A DNA stretch of 64,000 bases. Source: Lottia gigantea (Eukaryota; Mollusca; Gastropoda; Lottiidae). Below the pieces are notes generated by a model. It searched no databases. It was given only the letters and a program-made list of their open reading frames with translations, and was not told the origin of the DNA. Below, piece after piece: positions 9,903 through 23,956 of the stretch. A program made the position numbers and the translations under genes. Numbering within the stretch: the stretch's first letter is position 1; each line of letters starts with the position of its first letter. Where the stretch lies: NCBI RefSeq assembly GCF_000327385.1, contig NW_008709190.1, positions 1,219,892-1,283,891 of the forward strand, given 5' to 3'.

Positions 9903-12900
9903 CTATGATGAGAGTTTTTTCAACTCGATATCACAATCGTCGTAATCATCTATAGAGACATCATCGAAGTCTAAACTTTCAAATGGGCTACCAGAATCTT
10001 CTTTAGATCCTCCAACTATCAGGTATAAATCATTTCCACTTCTCTCAGCTGTGACAGGTCCTTCTCTCGATCCATCCACCTTCAAATAAACTATTCCTTT
10101 GGATTTGGAAACAGATTTTAAAATTTTCTTTATACTGTTCAAATAACACAAGACCCCTAACATTTGATTGTAGTTAAGTGCTGAAATGTTTGAATCGGTT
10201 ACAAAATTAACACCCATTTGAATGCATTGAAACCAACATTGGTATATTAAAGAGCAGGAATTGTGGCTGTTGAACAAATCTCTTCTTATGGCGAAGCTCT
10301 CTAGAGCAGTGTACCTTGGCACATTGTGGACCTCTTCATCAGCTCTTGTATTACCACTGAACTCAAATGGTTGATTCAGATACCCAAGTAGATCACATGC
10401 TTTTCCAGGATCAGCTATATAGTAGATAACGTTGTCAACGGTCAAAATCTGTCCTTTAGCTCTCCAATCAATGTTTGGACACCCGAATAAACATTTGGAG
10501 TTCACGAAACTCATAGTATTGAAATTGTCAGATGTAGCTTTTCTGAAGATTAATTTGAATTTTTTGGATTTTGATTTGGATAAGGTGAATATGGGTGTCC
10601 CCGGGGTCAAATGTTCGACCTCATTCTTGGTCAACCAACACCACAAACCAGTTTCAGATCTACAGTTCCCAACACGCCAGCAGTAGTTTGAAGTATCCAG
10701 GGAGCGTTTAAACTCATCTAGGAAGGTGTTATTAAGATACTTTTCAAAGTGCTTCATCTCAAGGGAAAATAGTTGTGACGGATGAGCCATACGTGGATTT
10801 TCCATGCATATTGTGTTTATCAAAGCATCCGTATCCAATCGCAAGGATCCCTTGAATCCATAGCTATTCTGTAATGAGGAAAGTATCTTGTCCAAAATAT
10901 TTTTCGTTTTTGATTTTGTCTTCCATACTGCAATTATTTGATTTGTTTGCAATATTTGGAAAGCATTCGAGTAGTCAAAATCACTCGATGACCAAACACT
11001 CGAAGATTTTTCCACATGCACTCCAATAGTAATTTCTGGACCATCTAAAAATATACCGGCTTCAGCGGCACGAGGAACAACTTTTACAACAACTTTTCGA
11101 ATATCCAAGTTTAAGAATGGCATAGCAGCAGCTGCAGAACCACACTTTGATAGATGCATTCTGATACAGTTACTGACTATACTGTGGGCATCGGAGTAAG
11201 ATTTGGCAAGATTAAGAGAACTCCAGTCAACGTCTAGAACAGCTGTCGTACCTCTCGATCTCTTCTTTATGAATGACTGAAGTTTCAGAACGCTCTCTTG
11301 GAAGTTGATGCAAGTTGAATGAAATAATGTCACAAACTGTACCAGCGGAGAGAAACACTGGATTCGTTCATGATCGATTTTGAACTTCCACACTAACTTC
11401 TCTTGTAGCTGTGGAATGAAGCTTAGGTCGTTTATGTTTTCATCTTTGGAATAGCTAACTTCTATCATTGAGATTGGTGCTAAGAGATTCAGGAGATTTT
11501 GACGGGTTTCTTTGTTATACAGTGACCAAACGTCTCTCAGAACACCTCCTACTAACGATATGGTATCATTAAGTTGGCTCAATGGATTACTGGATGAGTC
11601 ACTAGCCAGTAACTGTGTGATTTTACTGGAGTCTTCAGATTCATCAAGAAGGGTCCAGTCCACAATAACTTTAATACAGGAACCGGGAATACAGGATCGG
11701 GTCTGAAAAAGAGAATCATTACAGCTGAAAATATTAATAAGGTACGATTTACGTGATAATGAGACGTACATGACTATAAACACATATGATTAAAAGATGG
11801 TGGAACATAACCATTTGCCTACATCAGCACATTGTTGGTAAACAAGCACTTTTCATATCAAATTTATCAAATGTATACTCTATTGTATGACCACATACAT
11901 TCTAAATTTCACACAAAAATGTAATTTTGTTTATGGGCAGGGGCATCAACTTGTTCCCCAATTTACCTTCCTTTCCCCATTGTCAGACTGGTAGTTACAA
12001 CCGGATGTGGTCATATAAAAATGAACTGAGCATCAACACAATACATAAAAGTTTCTTGTATACTCACATTTAGCTCAATGTCCTTCAACTTCTCCTCAAC
12101 TTGGTTTTTGAACTGAGGATTTGGTAAAATATCTTGAGGTACACTGGAACACATGACCATCCATTGCTGGGAATGATCATCCTGTACCAGAGTCACGTCA
12201 TCATATAGGATGTCTTCTTCAATATAAGTGCAAGGTTCAACCAATTGATCAGTGTAACATCTTACTATGATTTTTCTTAGCTTCAGCCATGCGGCACTAT
12301 TCTTGGATATTTCCTGAACGTATCTCCCTATAATTAGTTTGGAAAATAGTATGGATATGACATCGACTTCTGAAAGCTTGGATGTAGCGGTACATTGACG
12401 TATACAGTCAGTTTCTACTATCACCGATTTACCAAATATTGTTCTCGGATAGACTAATGTGCTGTTATGATGCAGGTTTAAGTTTTCGAAGATTTCCTCG
12501 ATCACGCACTGGGGGAGGAGACGGATTATATCAAAATCAGAAAGTCGTCCATTCTTATGTTTGATCTTGCACACTTTGAATTGTTGTGGGTCCAACCGGT
12601 ATTGAAGGCTGAATGGTAATTTTTTCACAAGATCTCGAAGAACATTGAGTTTCTCAACTCTCTGCTTTCCATTCATTTTAGCTTCAAATAAGTTGACAAT
12701 TTCCATGTTACCCATACCATAAGCGGATTCCAGAATAGACTGATCACGTGGGGTAACAGAAGTTATGTCAGTACGGGACACATGGATCCACTTCACAATG
12801 TCGTTTAGATGATAACCAACACACAAATTGGCTATTTCTGGTATATCGAATTGCGTCGTTTGCTTGGCATCTTTAAGTAACTGAAGAACCACTGTGTCGA

Positions 12901-15900
12901 TCTTCTTTTTAATTGCGCATTTAAGGACTGCTTCTTCACAGCCTAGCTCGCTTAGCAGAAGAAACAGTTCGCCATTAACCGGGATCTGTGGATATCCCAT
13001 TGTGTATAGAGCTGAATTGATAATTTGACTTGACTTTGAAATGGTTCTCCACGCCAAAATCTTTTGCATCGGATGAAAATGATGCGCTTTCATTCCTCTT
13101 TTCCTCTGGCTTAGTCTGAAGCCAGAACTTGACTTTTTCCGGTCGTAGATGTTTCGAACTGAATGAAACTGTGGTGAAATTCGTCCCTTTTGTAAACATT
13201 TAAACCAACCAATGCAGTAATTATGTAAACAATCAAAACAGGCGAAATTTGTATCGAGATGATTGCAGTGATGAACATCTTTTTCTGGTCCGCACAGAAG
13301 GTGTATAACATGATGGTGGCCCATTGCTACAGCTGTTGATGCTGGTATCAAACCAAAGTTATCTTTTGCAGAATTAAGTGCTGGACTTTGTACCATTCTG
13401 ACAATATCTTCGTTCCCATATTTTGCTGCAATGTGAAGAACAGTTTCACCATTTCGATATTTCCAATTGTTGTACGTTTTGTCATGAATCAATGCATCAA
13501 CTGCCTCCATATTTCCACATTCGATGGCTGTGACTATTGGAATTTTACCTTTGAACTCCAAGGATAACCAAGATGAATGTTCTTTTGTTGAATACAATTT
13601 GATCAAATCTAGCAATGCTTTCAATGTCAGGTTATTATTGTAGCGTGCACACAAATGTAGCAAAGGTAATTTCTGGTAATACTTTTCCATCATATACACT
13701 ATATCTTCCTGTGCAGCGTTACAGTAATGCAGTGCTCCTCGATCGTCGCCATTTTTTAATAAATTTTCCAAAGTAAGACAAAGTCTTTTCTTTTTTATAT
13801 GGCTAAAATGGATAACATTGTCGTTTACAGTCATTTCATTATCAACCATAAGACTTCTGAACCAACCACAAGGTACATAATCCAGGTTGCTTTGGTTGGA
13901 CGAACTCGAACACTTTGTTAAAATAGTCCTCAGCCTAATATGACCAAAGGAGCTGGCAAGATGAATATGGTTGATCGAAGTTTCGAGCTGGAATTTCGAG
14001 AGTAACATTTCGGCTAAGGCTTCAAAACCATATATGCACACATAGTCAAACACACCGAAACCCAGCTCGTTCGTAAGCGTTATATTAATTTTATGGTTTA
14101 TTAGAAGATCGCGGACCAGACTTTCATGACCATTGGATGCGGCGATGAGGCACAATTCATCCAAACAAGAATCGTTAGACGTCATTCGTTCCAAAAATCT
14201 TATAACATCGGTGTTTCCTTTTCTGTAAGCTATCTTCAGAGCTTTATAAACTGCATCAGAATCCAAATGACTGTGCCTACTCATCAGTTTCTCGGAAATA
14301 TGTTTGACCATTACAAGATTGTTACTGATAATGGCACATTCTAGTATTGATAACTGCTCAACCTTGCTATTCCAAGTGATACTTGAATTTTTTCTCATGA
14401 AGTCAACATCAAACAATCGGTGATGGTTCATAAAATAAAAAAATAGTGCAGTTCTTCCAAATAGTGAACTCAGACAAATGAACTTCGGTACCAAAATACT
14501 AAAGGCCTCATTATCAATAAGGTTGTCACTTAATTTGATCACAAATTCCTCATAATCATATTTGATGGCATCTTGAACTCTGTTATCCCAAGCATCGATA
14601 GGTTGATCTTTTAGGATATGCTCTAATATTGGCATCACCACATTATAAAGTCTTTGGTCCTCAACGATTTGCCAGGTTATATTCTGTATCCGCACTTTGT
14701 TATCTGAAATGGTTTTCAGACATTCTGTTCGGTTTTCGTTATCCTTTTTCGTCAAACTACTCATTTTGTCTCTCGATCCAAATAAAAGAATCAAATCAAT
14801 GGTACTTAGGTCATCACATAATGGTTTGGTAAGAAGTTTGTTGTATTCCTGATTACTATTGCACGAACTCCTGATGATTTCAAACAACCTTGGTTGTCCA
14901 AGAACTGCTGATAGAAATAAGATAGGTTCCGAAAGAAATTGTTCTTTACACTGAATGCTGTCGACAGCTATGTTTCTCAAACAGTCCCAAGGAATAGCAT
15001 GGTTTATGTCGATATGTTGAAAACATGGAATGTTGGATGTCTTTTCGACTATTCGACCAGCTTCTTTGAATAAATCACGAAAGCTTTGTGATTCTGGTTT
15101 GGAGAAAGAATTCAGAATGATTGTTTTTTTTATAACGTCTTCGTTGTTTGACATTTTTATGTCTCCAAGAGCAACGCGGAGTATAGCACTCTCGAGGTGG
15201 TCACTGGTGCCGTATTCTGCGATACTGTCCCATATTGGTCCCTGATTGTTCACTATGGCGTATATCACAGGAGATTCATAAATATTGCCAAGAAAAACTT
15301 TCTTCAGAGGCTGTTCAAGGATTGAAGATACCAACTGAAAATTTGAAGTTCCAATAGCTACATTTAATAATGATGTTCCTTGTTTGAGGGACTGCAACAT
15401 CAGATCAACCAGTAGTTTCACCTCACTCATGTTATTATCTCTTTGTAAATGATTGACTTTTTCTAAGACGGAAACATCTTTCGGAACTTTGTGAATAATG
15501 CGATTAGTGTCATAAATTTCCTCAAAGAATGATCCATTTGATCCAACTCTATCTGCGACTTCACATGATCTTGTTCCTTTTCTAGTTAATGCCAATTGAC
15601 CACGGCTGTGACTTTCTAAAACGGTTTTCGTTCCAAATAAGTACAATCTTTTCCTGGTTAAATGAATTGTCCTTACTTTAGATAAAACACAACCGTTCAG
15701 AATCAACAGTTTAGCCATGTCCCAGTGGTGATTGGACAAGGCGTACCACAAAGGTGTCGCATTAGACGCATCGGGCATATTGAGGATCTGGTTTATCTGA
15801 TGATTATCGCAGGTTGTCAGTTGGTTAAATATCAATTCTACAATGGTCATTTTTCCTTGAGCGCAGACAAAATGCATAAAGGTTCTCTTATGTTTGTCCT

Positions 15901-18900
15901 GTTGCTCTAAATAGCCCAATCCAATAAATTCATACGAATTCAACATTGGTTTAACGATGTTGTCGGTAACTTGGTCATTTCTCTTTATCGCAATGATTAA
16001 GGCATTTTGTGCTTCTTCCTGATTTAGACTTGACCAATCAAACATCTTTACCAACTTAAGGCACACATCTTCTGGTCCACGAGCAAGGGCGATCAGCATG
16101 GCTTTACTAAAAGGAGAAAAAACCGAATGTACGACGCAGCAAGATGTTTCATCTAATGACTTACTAAAATCGTTTTTGTGTATTTATGTTGTTATTAAAG
16201 TAAACGTTACAATTTGAAACTTCATTTGAATTATGCACAGTGAATGTATTCTAAGGATTAACTTTTTCTTGTCTGTTCATTTGTTTTGGTCCGAAAAAAA
16301 AAACCAAAAAGTAACATAATAAGGAATTTTTGTGAGGGCATTCGGTCGACGGAAATTATCTCCCCCTCTTCCATCCTATATCTAAAAGTATTTACCTTAG
16401 ACCCGTGCAGCATGTTATATCTTGACAGTTATCAAGGCACCATCTTGTAATATTCCAGTAATACATTGTGATTGAGTTCTCCAAAATATCAAGACTGAAG
16501 CCAGGGTCAGCATGTTGATCTGTTGACCTTTAAAAGACATAAATTTATATATTTATATTTTATAAGTTTAATGGCCCACTCAAAACAACGCTTTATTGAG
16601 GTAATTTTTGTTGGCTTTTAAAACAAGACCAATTTGGAATTTATTTTCAGACTTGGATCCTTGGTTCAAAAAAGTAGCGAATATTGCTGTTGACTTGAAT
16701 GCAAATTACCTGTAAAGAAACTGTATTGTTTCTAAAGATACTTGTTCTTTGTGTGCTGTCTTTATCTTTGGTTCCCAATTAGTAAGGCCTGAAATAAAGA
16801 AAGAAAATTAACTGTAAGATACCATTCTACTTCCATAAACTATTCAAAGTATTTGCAAAGTAAAAAAAAATCAGACCTTAAGTTATATAGAAAGTCATAT
16901 TGGTCAACTTACATAGAAATGTTGGTCCTTGACAAGCAGATGATATTGTTGACAAATTAACTTGGGCACCTTGATTTATAAGATATTCGATAATGTTCTG
17001 GTGACCAAATCCAGCAGCTATATCTAATAGAGGACCCATTTTAATTTTAGTTTCAAGATAGGACAGACAGACTTTCAATATGTGTAACTCTCCATAAATA
17101 CAAGCAAGTGCCGCCAAGGATATGTCCTTATCCATTATGGTATTCTTCTGTTCAGAGGATAGCTTTTGGAATATCTTCATTAGTCTTACTTCCAGTTTGA
17201 TCACATTCAGATGATTCACAAGCTTACACACTGATTTTTTAGAACTATCAATTTGAAAATCTTTCCATGCCAATGCTAGTTGGAAATATGGAATTCTTTT
17301 CTTTTGGAAGGTCCAATCAAGGGAACTCTTGAGAATTTCTGGTAGAGCCAGTGTTAGTTTAGAAGCGAGGTATAATCCTTCGTGTTTATTCTTTAAGTTA
17401 TCGAAAATACAAAGAACTATTTCCTGTAGCACAGTAGATTGATCAACAACCGTATCCTCGTCGAAAGATTCGTTCATACTGGCTTTTAGTCGCATAACAA
17501 GGTCTTGAAGACACTCTACATCCATTTTTGATAATACACATTTTAATCCGTTAAAGAAAAGATGGACACACTCCATAGGAGCCTTTGAAATAAAATCGAA
17601 AATAATCTTTGATAACACTGGATGTGTAGATTCATTGCATCTATAAATATTACATATACAGTATGAATTTCTACCAAATAGACATTCCCAAATGATTGAT
17701 ATGCCTTCTGTTGATAGGAGCCGATGACACATCTCCCATAGTTTACTATCCACACAGGCAACAAACATTTCACAGGCACCGTGGATAACTGTGTCCTTAT
17801 CAACTTCAATACCCGATAGGTGTTGATTCGGTTTGACAAAAATTTCATTGACTAGAATATCATTTCCCGGTATCTGAATCATCAGCTTCGTCAAAGGAAG
17901 CTGTCTTAGATGTCCATTCGATTTGTCTTGGTACTGGTAGAGAAGTTTGTGAATCTCAAGCTCTTTATGAAGGAATAGTCGAGGGCGGTACGATTTGACT
18001 GTGGATGTCGTTAAGATCTTATGACATTGAAGAAGATTTGGAAAATGTCTTAAAAGACTTTGGATTGGAGCTGATCCCTGGCATACACACAACGCTTGTA
18101 GAAGTCCATTATTGCCAGAGTAATATTCAAAAATTTTTTGTGGTGATACCACATTCTCCAAACTGCTGATGCTCTGGTATGTATTTGGAATGTTTAATAA
18201 ATATTCCTTAACATCACAGTGTCCTTTTAAGATAGCTAAATGGATAGCAAAAGAAGTTTGTGTTGATGCTCCACCTTCCACAAGGCACTTAAGTAATGGA
18301 AGATCTTTATCTATTACAGCTATTTCTAAAGGTTGGTAACAGGAACGATTCTGGGATTCTTTGGTCATAGAAAGCCTTTCTATCAGATGGTCAAATTCAT
18401 AAGAAGCTCGCTCAGATGGTAATACTCTTTCTACACTATTATCTTCAACATGCGAATCTAATGTCGACTTATAGTCTGATAGACTGTCTACCAGAAAATT
18501 TGGACAGGCACCAGACTCGAGTAAAAGCTGAACAATTTCTATTCTCTCGAGTAGTGACTTATCCGTCTTTGCTTCCATTATGACTACTATCAACAGAAGT
18601 TCACTCAACAAAGACTTGGGAATAGTCCACAGTCTAAGTATAATATCCAAAGATCTTAATGAGAAGTATTTAGCACACAAACCACATAGTAAAGATAGGT
18701 CATTCATAGACAAATCAACATCCAGCATATTAAGGAGAAGATCCACATACTCAGTTTGTTCTGCAATGATATGAGATTCTATGGCAGATAAAACGATGTC
18801 TGTATACGATGGGGTACGGAATGATGGGGCTGTGGATTGGCGGGGTAACTTTATTATGTTACTGGTATCTGATTTTGATCTTTTGATTTTCTTCAAAATT

Positions 18901-21900
18901 CTCTTCCCATTTTCTAAACACATGTGGGTGAACCTGAAAAAATCATTTTAAAGCACTTGAGGTAATATGCAAAGATTCTCTTTCCAGTTTCGTTCTATAC
19001 AGTCTATAATGCCTCCATATATCGTTATTCTGTTATAATGAATAAACCACAAGGAACTTAAACAGGGGTGTCGAAATTGTCGAACTGGTATATGCATTGG
19101 CAGAGTAACATCAGTAAAGTATTCTTCTTGGGTTAATACAGTAGCGTATTTAAGGGGAGGACCTCCCCCAGGCCTGTGGAATATCTTATTTTGAAATGAA
19201 AATGAAGCCCTCTAAATTCTTAAAAATCATCTCAGACCATCTGAAATCCTTTGGCTTCTGGCGGCCTCTGGCAGCCACCGGTCCCCCCGGTCTCAGGCAT
19301 ATTTTACGTACGCCTCTGAATCAGACCTACCTCGCTTCCTTTTATAGAGTATAATGAGTGATGCGGTACTCAGTTTAAGGTTGTGGTTTGGGTAAATAAA
19401 GGTTAAAGGGTTACAATTCATTTATCTAAATGGACTGGTACCTGGACATGCTCATGGAAAAACTAATATACTTACGATTCATGCCAGTTAAATACGTGCC
19501 ATATTTTTTGACAAAGTGAACACTGGTATGTAGCCATTTTTGGTCGACGATTCTTTGGTTTACCGACCATCAACTTTTCACTCGTTTTGTCTTCAAATTT
19601 ACAATTTCTTAAGATTTCAACTATCACAGGAACAGAAGTCGTATTCAATAACAGTAAATAATTCAGTAAGCTTTTATTGTAGATATCCACCATCCATACA
19701 TCACACGAGGTATATTTCAGCAGATAAACTACCACATCAGTATGACCACAGTAGGCTGCAGTTAACAAAGGATTGCGTCCACTCTTGTCAGTAATATCAA
19801 TCAGGAATGAAGTTTTGGGATTGTCTAGTAAAAGAGACACGCTATCAAGAATCCCAGTTTGGCAAGCATAGTGTAAAGCTGTTGAACCTTGCCAATCTTG
19901 TAAATGACAGTCTATCCCATGATCAATAAGATACGAGATCATTTCACCGTGACCTAGTTGACATGCCTCGTGTAAAGGTGTTCGTCCCATCTCATCCTGC
20001 AAGTCGAGCCGCATTCCCAAAGAATAGAGATGTTCAATAACATCCATGTTATTTTGACGAGCCGCTTCAGAAGCAATCCTTTGATTGGCATGAAGGGTGG
20101 ATCGAAGAACTGGAGCAATGAGTTTCCCATTCTTACTGAGATCTCTTTCTGCTTCATCTATCAGAAAGTTTTGAAGATCTTGATCTATTACTAAGTTACT
20201 TCGCAATTCAGATAAGCATAATAAAGCATCGAACTTCCTCCAACTGACCATAAGCTTTGTCGCTCTTTGAAAATCCTTCTCGGTAAGAACATCACTATAT
20301 AGTAATGGTATGATATCACAGTGTCCATGTTGACAGGCGTAATGAAGAGGAAGGTGTCCATTTCTGTCATATTCTAGAGGAGAGTGACTTGGAAGGTCGG
20401 AGTCTTCTCTGTTCAACAACATCTTAGTAAGCTCGACATTGCCAAACTCGGCTGCTAGGTTGAGAGGCTGCTTGAAATATGAACTAGATATTGGTTTCAC
20501 TATTTTACACAGTTTCCGACCAGCAGAAATGTTCTTTCGTTGTAAGGCAAGGCATGTGAGAAACAAAATTATTCGATCATCAAGGATATTAAAGTCTATG
20601 TTCTCGAACAGATAGTCAATTTTTGATTGCGGTAGTTTGAACATTAACTTTCTACAGCTAACACCTAGTACGTCCTTAGCATCCAGATCGGGTTTGAAAC
20701 TTAACATATATATAATCACATCCATTCTTTGTCTGATAAAAGCACAATGAAGTGGGGTTCGACCATTTTGATCCTTACATTGAAGGACATTGCTTCCAAG
20801 ATGATTGACAAGAAGCCGACAGACATCTGTATGACCATTGGTTGCAGCATAATGGAGAGGTGTGTTCTTTCCATGATCCACAAAGTCTCCTTTCATGTTG
20901 GGTAAACATGAAACCAAAAGGCTTTGTAGAGTCTGTAGATCTTGTCCTTCTGCCGCTATTTCACACATTTCATCAATATGATCTACAAAATATTTGTATG
21001 GTACTAGAAACATACGTAAAAACACTAAGCTGTGTGTAAAAAAAATGGCGCGTAAGAGAATTTAGTTCCCACGTTTAAGGGAGATAACTTAAACCGAAAG
21101 TAAAAGTTACATGTCAACTGAGTTAACTTCAGCAAAATGAAAACTTGTATCCAAATTTGTCCAAAATTTTCGTCAGCGATATCTACACCACAGTTGTAGG
21201 CGATTACAAAATCTACATTACTTTGATGAAATATAGCGGAGCTTTAGTTAGTTGGATCTTGTGGAATTAAAACCAGGCTACTCACCGTGAACTGGATCTG
21301 TTGTCAGAATAGTAGATGGAATGAATGAAAAACCATACAGATGGGGACCATTGAGAATTGAGCGCATCTCTTTATCATCGTATCTTATACCGCCACTCTC
21401 CTTCCATAGAAACACGATACCACAACAAGTTACTTCAAATTTATCCCCCTTTTTAAAATACTCCATCTAAAAATATACCAGTGCAATGTATATCTAAATA
21501 TATCTAAAATTTGGTATTAACAAATTGTTATAGGGATTGTAAAGAATTTTTCTAAAATTGTATGTGCATCGGGGACACTGATAGCTTCAATTTGCACCAT
21601 TCCAATTTTCATTCCGACGTATGTGTTTCTTGCAATTCCACTAAAACTAACGCGTTTTATGACGTCACTAGAGGGGAGCTACTAAAAGCTACTTTTGATA
21701 TCATTCTATGCAGTTCCCCTCAAACCGATGCTATCAGTGTCCACGATACACGTAAAAAGTTTAGAAAACCTCTTTACAATTCTATTAAACTTGAAAATAA
21801 GGCGTCGACTGTACAAAGTAATATTTTCACCTTCTAATTACAAAGTTCAGAAATTCTAGGTTTACTTTTCAAACTTTATTTGTCATCAATGTAAAAGTCA

Positions 21901-22298
21901 ACATTCAAACTTTCCTTTTCAAATATGAATTCTGAATTTTGCATTATCACCATGTTGGACTTTGACTTCTTGACTTTGCATTCTCATTTAGTTGAACTTA
22001 CCTTTTGATATTGCACATCTTTAAACTTGAAGGATTCCACAGGAATTCCTCTGTTGAGCTTGGGTAAAATATCAATTAGTTTCAGTGACTTTTCTCGGTT
22101 AATCTTAATTCTTCTCTCTTTCCATAAAAATTGAAAATTCTGCCTGTGATTCGGAAATTTGGGTTCTAATTCACCTCTCGTTTCGTGTAATGTAAGAGCA
22201 GGATTTAACTCTAATAAGTAAGGGTCTTCTTGTGTTTTCTGATCATCGACCACTTGAAATTTGATCAGCATCGTTGCGGACTCGGTATCTTTTGCCAT
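9903..22298 (-). CDS. giant ankyrin-repeat protein with ubiquitin-like-looking N-terminus, 3,329 aa
   Basis: Seven coding exons on the minus strand join in phase: 22002-22298, 21286-21466, 19476-21003, 16913-18933, 16396-16519, 12068-16106 and 9903-11702, totalling 9,990 bases. The ATG is in a good context (AATATGG). Residues 1-99 have the hydrophobic pattern of a ubiquitin-like fold (FQFLWKERRIKINREKSL, then IPVESFKF); this is inference. Ankyrin units start near residue 200 and are clear at GKNTPLHYAATNGHTDV, MGRTPLHEACQLGHGEM, GSTALHYACQTG and NGETVLHIAAKYGNEDI. Many others are degenerate and fill residues to about 2500. A segment like GWFRSL or GWFKCLQ recurs three times, once after a Cys/His cluster (ACFDCLHNYC). 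The last 600 residues, all in one exon, match nothing I know and end acidic. No membrane segments or kinase motifs were seen. Domain order loosely recalls ANKUB1, but size differs about sixfold. It probably acts as a cytoplasmic scaffold; that is a guess from ankyrin content. Confidence 0.85.
19139..19318. mobile_element. short TIR element (CAGAGGCGTACGTAAAA type)
   Basis: The left end CAGTAGCGTATTTAAGGGG and the right end TTTTACGTACGCCTCTG are imperfect inverted repeats enclosing about 180 bp with no coding potential. It lies in the ankyrin gene intron between coding exons 3 and 4. Ends of this kind are common in animal nonautonomous DNA transposons. Confidence 0.55.
21532..21787. mobile_element. 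palindromic MITE, family A
   Basis: The left end is AGGGATTGTAAAGAATTTTTC, the core is CGGGGACACTGATAGCTTCA, one TGACGTCA site is present, and the right arm ends AGAAAACCTCTTTACAATTC. It lies in the first coding intron of the ankyrin gene. A 91-codon frame across it is a chance reading of the palindrome. Confidence 0.8.
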
Positions 22299-22514
22299 AT
22301 TTGAAGTTTCCTGAAAAGTGTGAAATTAAATATTGTGAATTGTGAGTTCTATGTCATACTTGATGTCTCTTATGTTAGGCTAATGATGGCGACGTCAAGC
22401 AATGTGTTAATCTGTTATGCAATGAAGGATATTGCGCTGGCTGGGACATCAATATGTGACAGTTTTCATCTGTCTGTACCATCAAGGGTTTACTAGTGGT
22501 GGCCCATTATTGAC

Positions 22515-22743
22515 TTAAAGGGGTCGTAAAGAGTTTTCAAATGTGTATCGGGGACACTTATAGCGCCAATTTTCAATCAGACGTCTATGGTTGCTGCAAA
22601 TTCAACTAAAACTGGGTGTCTGATGACGTCACTAATCGCAAAGGGGAATTGTAGGAACCATAGAAAATTGAAACGGTGCAAATTGATGCTATCAGTGTCT
22701 CCGATACACAGAAAATTTTGAAAACCCTTTATAATCCCTTTAA
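22515..22743. mobile_element. palindromic MITE, family A, with duplicated right end
   Basis: TTAA-AGGGG opens and AATCCCT-TTAA closes the copy. The core is present with one TGACGTCA site. The last 29 bases of the element plus a few flanking bases are repeated once more directly after it (22744-22772). It lies about 220 bases upstream of the ankyrin gene start codon, within its likely promoter region. Confidence 0.8.
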
Positions 22744-22772
22744 CATAAGAAAACCCTTTATAATCCCTTTAA

Positions 22773-23930
22773 CATAAAAACTTCTTAACGATATCATAAA
22801 GCTGAAGATAAATATATAAACTAGAAGAGATAACAAGTTTATCCAGTGACGCAGGTTAGGCCTACTTTTGTTCAGAAATCTTTAAAAATACGTCATTATT
22901 AACCTTGTTCAGTGACTGATGGGACCGACCGTTCACTATCAAATCAATATACGGTAGACCTAGAAGTCAAAATAAAAATTAGGGCTATTTTGTCATCATG
23001 TCAATATAGTAATTATCAAAACCGATCATCCATGGAAAGTAGTAGGCCTAATCGTATGACATCTCTTGGTCTAATATCAAGTGGTTATGATTTTTTAAAT
23101 TTCAAAAAGAATATATCTTTATAGGCTGTACCTTTTTTGTAGGCCTATATGTATCTTAGACTTATATTTATTGGATACGATATAATTATCATATTAAACA
23201 TTCTTCATTATTAATTATACATATCGATGGCCTAATTAAGGCTTGTGGAATTTGAAATATGTTAGCTATTTGAATGAAACTCAAATGTTACGAGTAAGCT
23301 GTATATACGGATTGAACTGTTTATAAGCCTACATCATGTTTATTTTTAGAACTATACGTGTACTTCAGAATCAAATGTAGTATAAAATGCATGTATATAC
23401 TAGTGTTTTCATATTTGATATCCAATCAAAAGATAAGAAAAACATTAAGCAGACTTATTTTTTTTTCCCGATACTTTCTCGGTATAAGTTCAATTTACCT
23501 TTAAATGAGTCTTGTCCTTTGATCTGTTATATCTATCATTTCGGCACTGGTCTACGGATAAAACGAAAACCACTGTGTTGAATACACCACGATGGGGTTG
23601 CTGATACGAGCTCAATTCAGTGATATCACACCCGAGAGAGTAAGTATTCCTTGCCTCGCCATCGACACCTACCGACACATGAAATGGAAATTAAAATAGT
23701 ACATACTTTACCTACCTACCTTAAGAAACCAAGATTCGTCTGCAAATAACAGCTTTATTACAGACGCCATACACAAGAACTCGCATCCATAAAATCATTA
23801 GACTTATAACTAATGGAATGAATGATGTAACGTAATGTAATCACGCATATATGTCAACAATATTGCAGCATTGCCTATGACATTTGCTTGTGAAACATGA
23901 AATTAAAACAAAAGTATCATTTGACCGCAT
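22773..23930. other. spacer with no recognised gene
   Basis: The stretch is AT-rich, with only short frames. I saw no convincing splice-linked exons, RNA gene or repeat shared with the rest of the window. It is upstream of the ankyrin gene and far from the next gene on the right. Confidence 0.5.
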
Positions 23931-23956
23931 TGTAGGGGCTGGAAAAGAAGGCAGGG

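Noticed and set aside
9903-21025. Four separate ankyrin genes, one per long frame
   Set aside because: Each frame is bounded by good acceptor and donor sites, phases agree at all six junctions, and internal frames lack their own promoters or stops before the donor.
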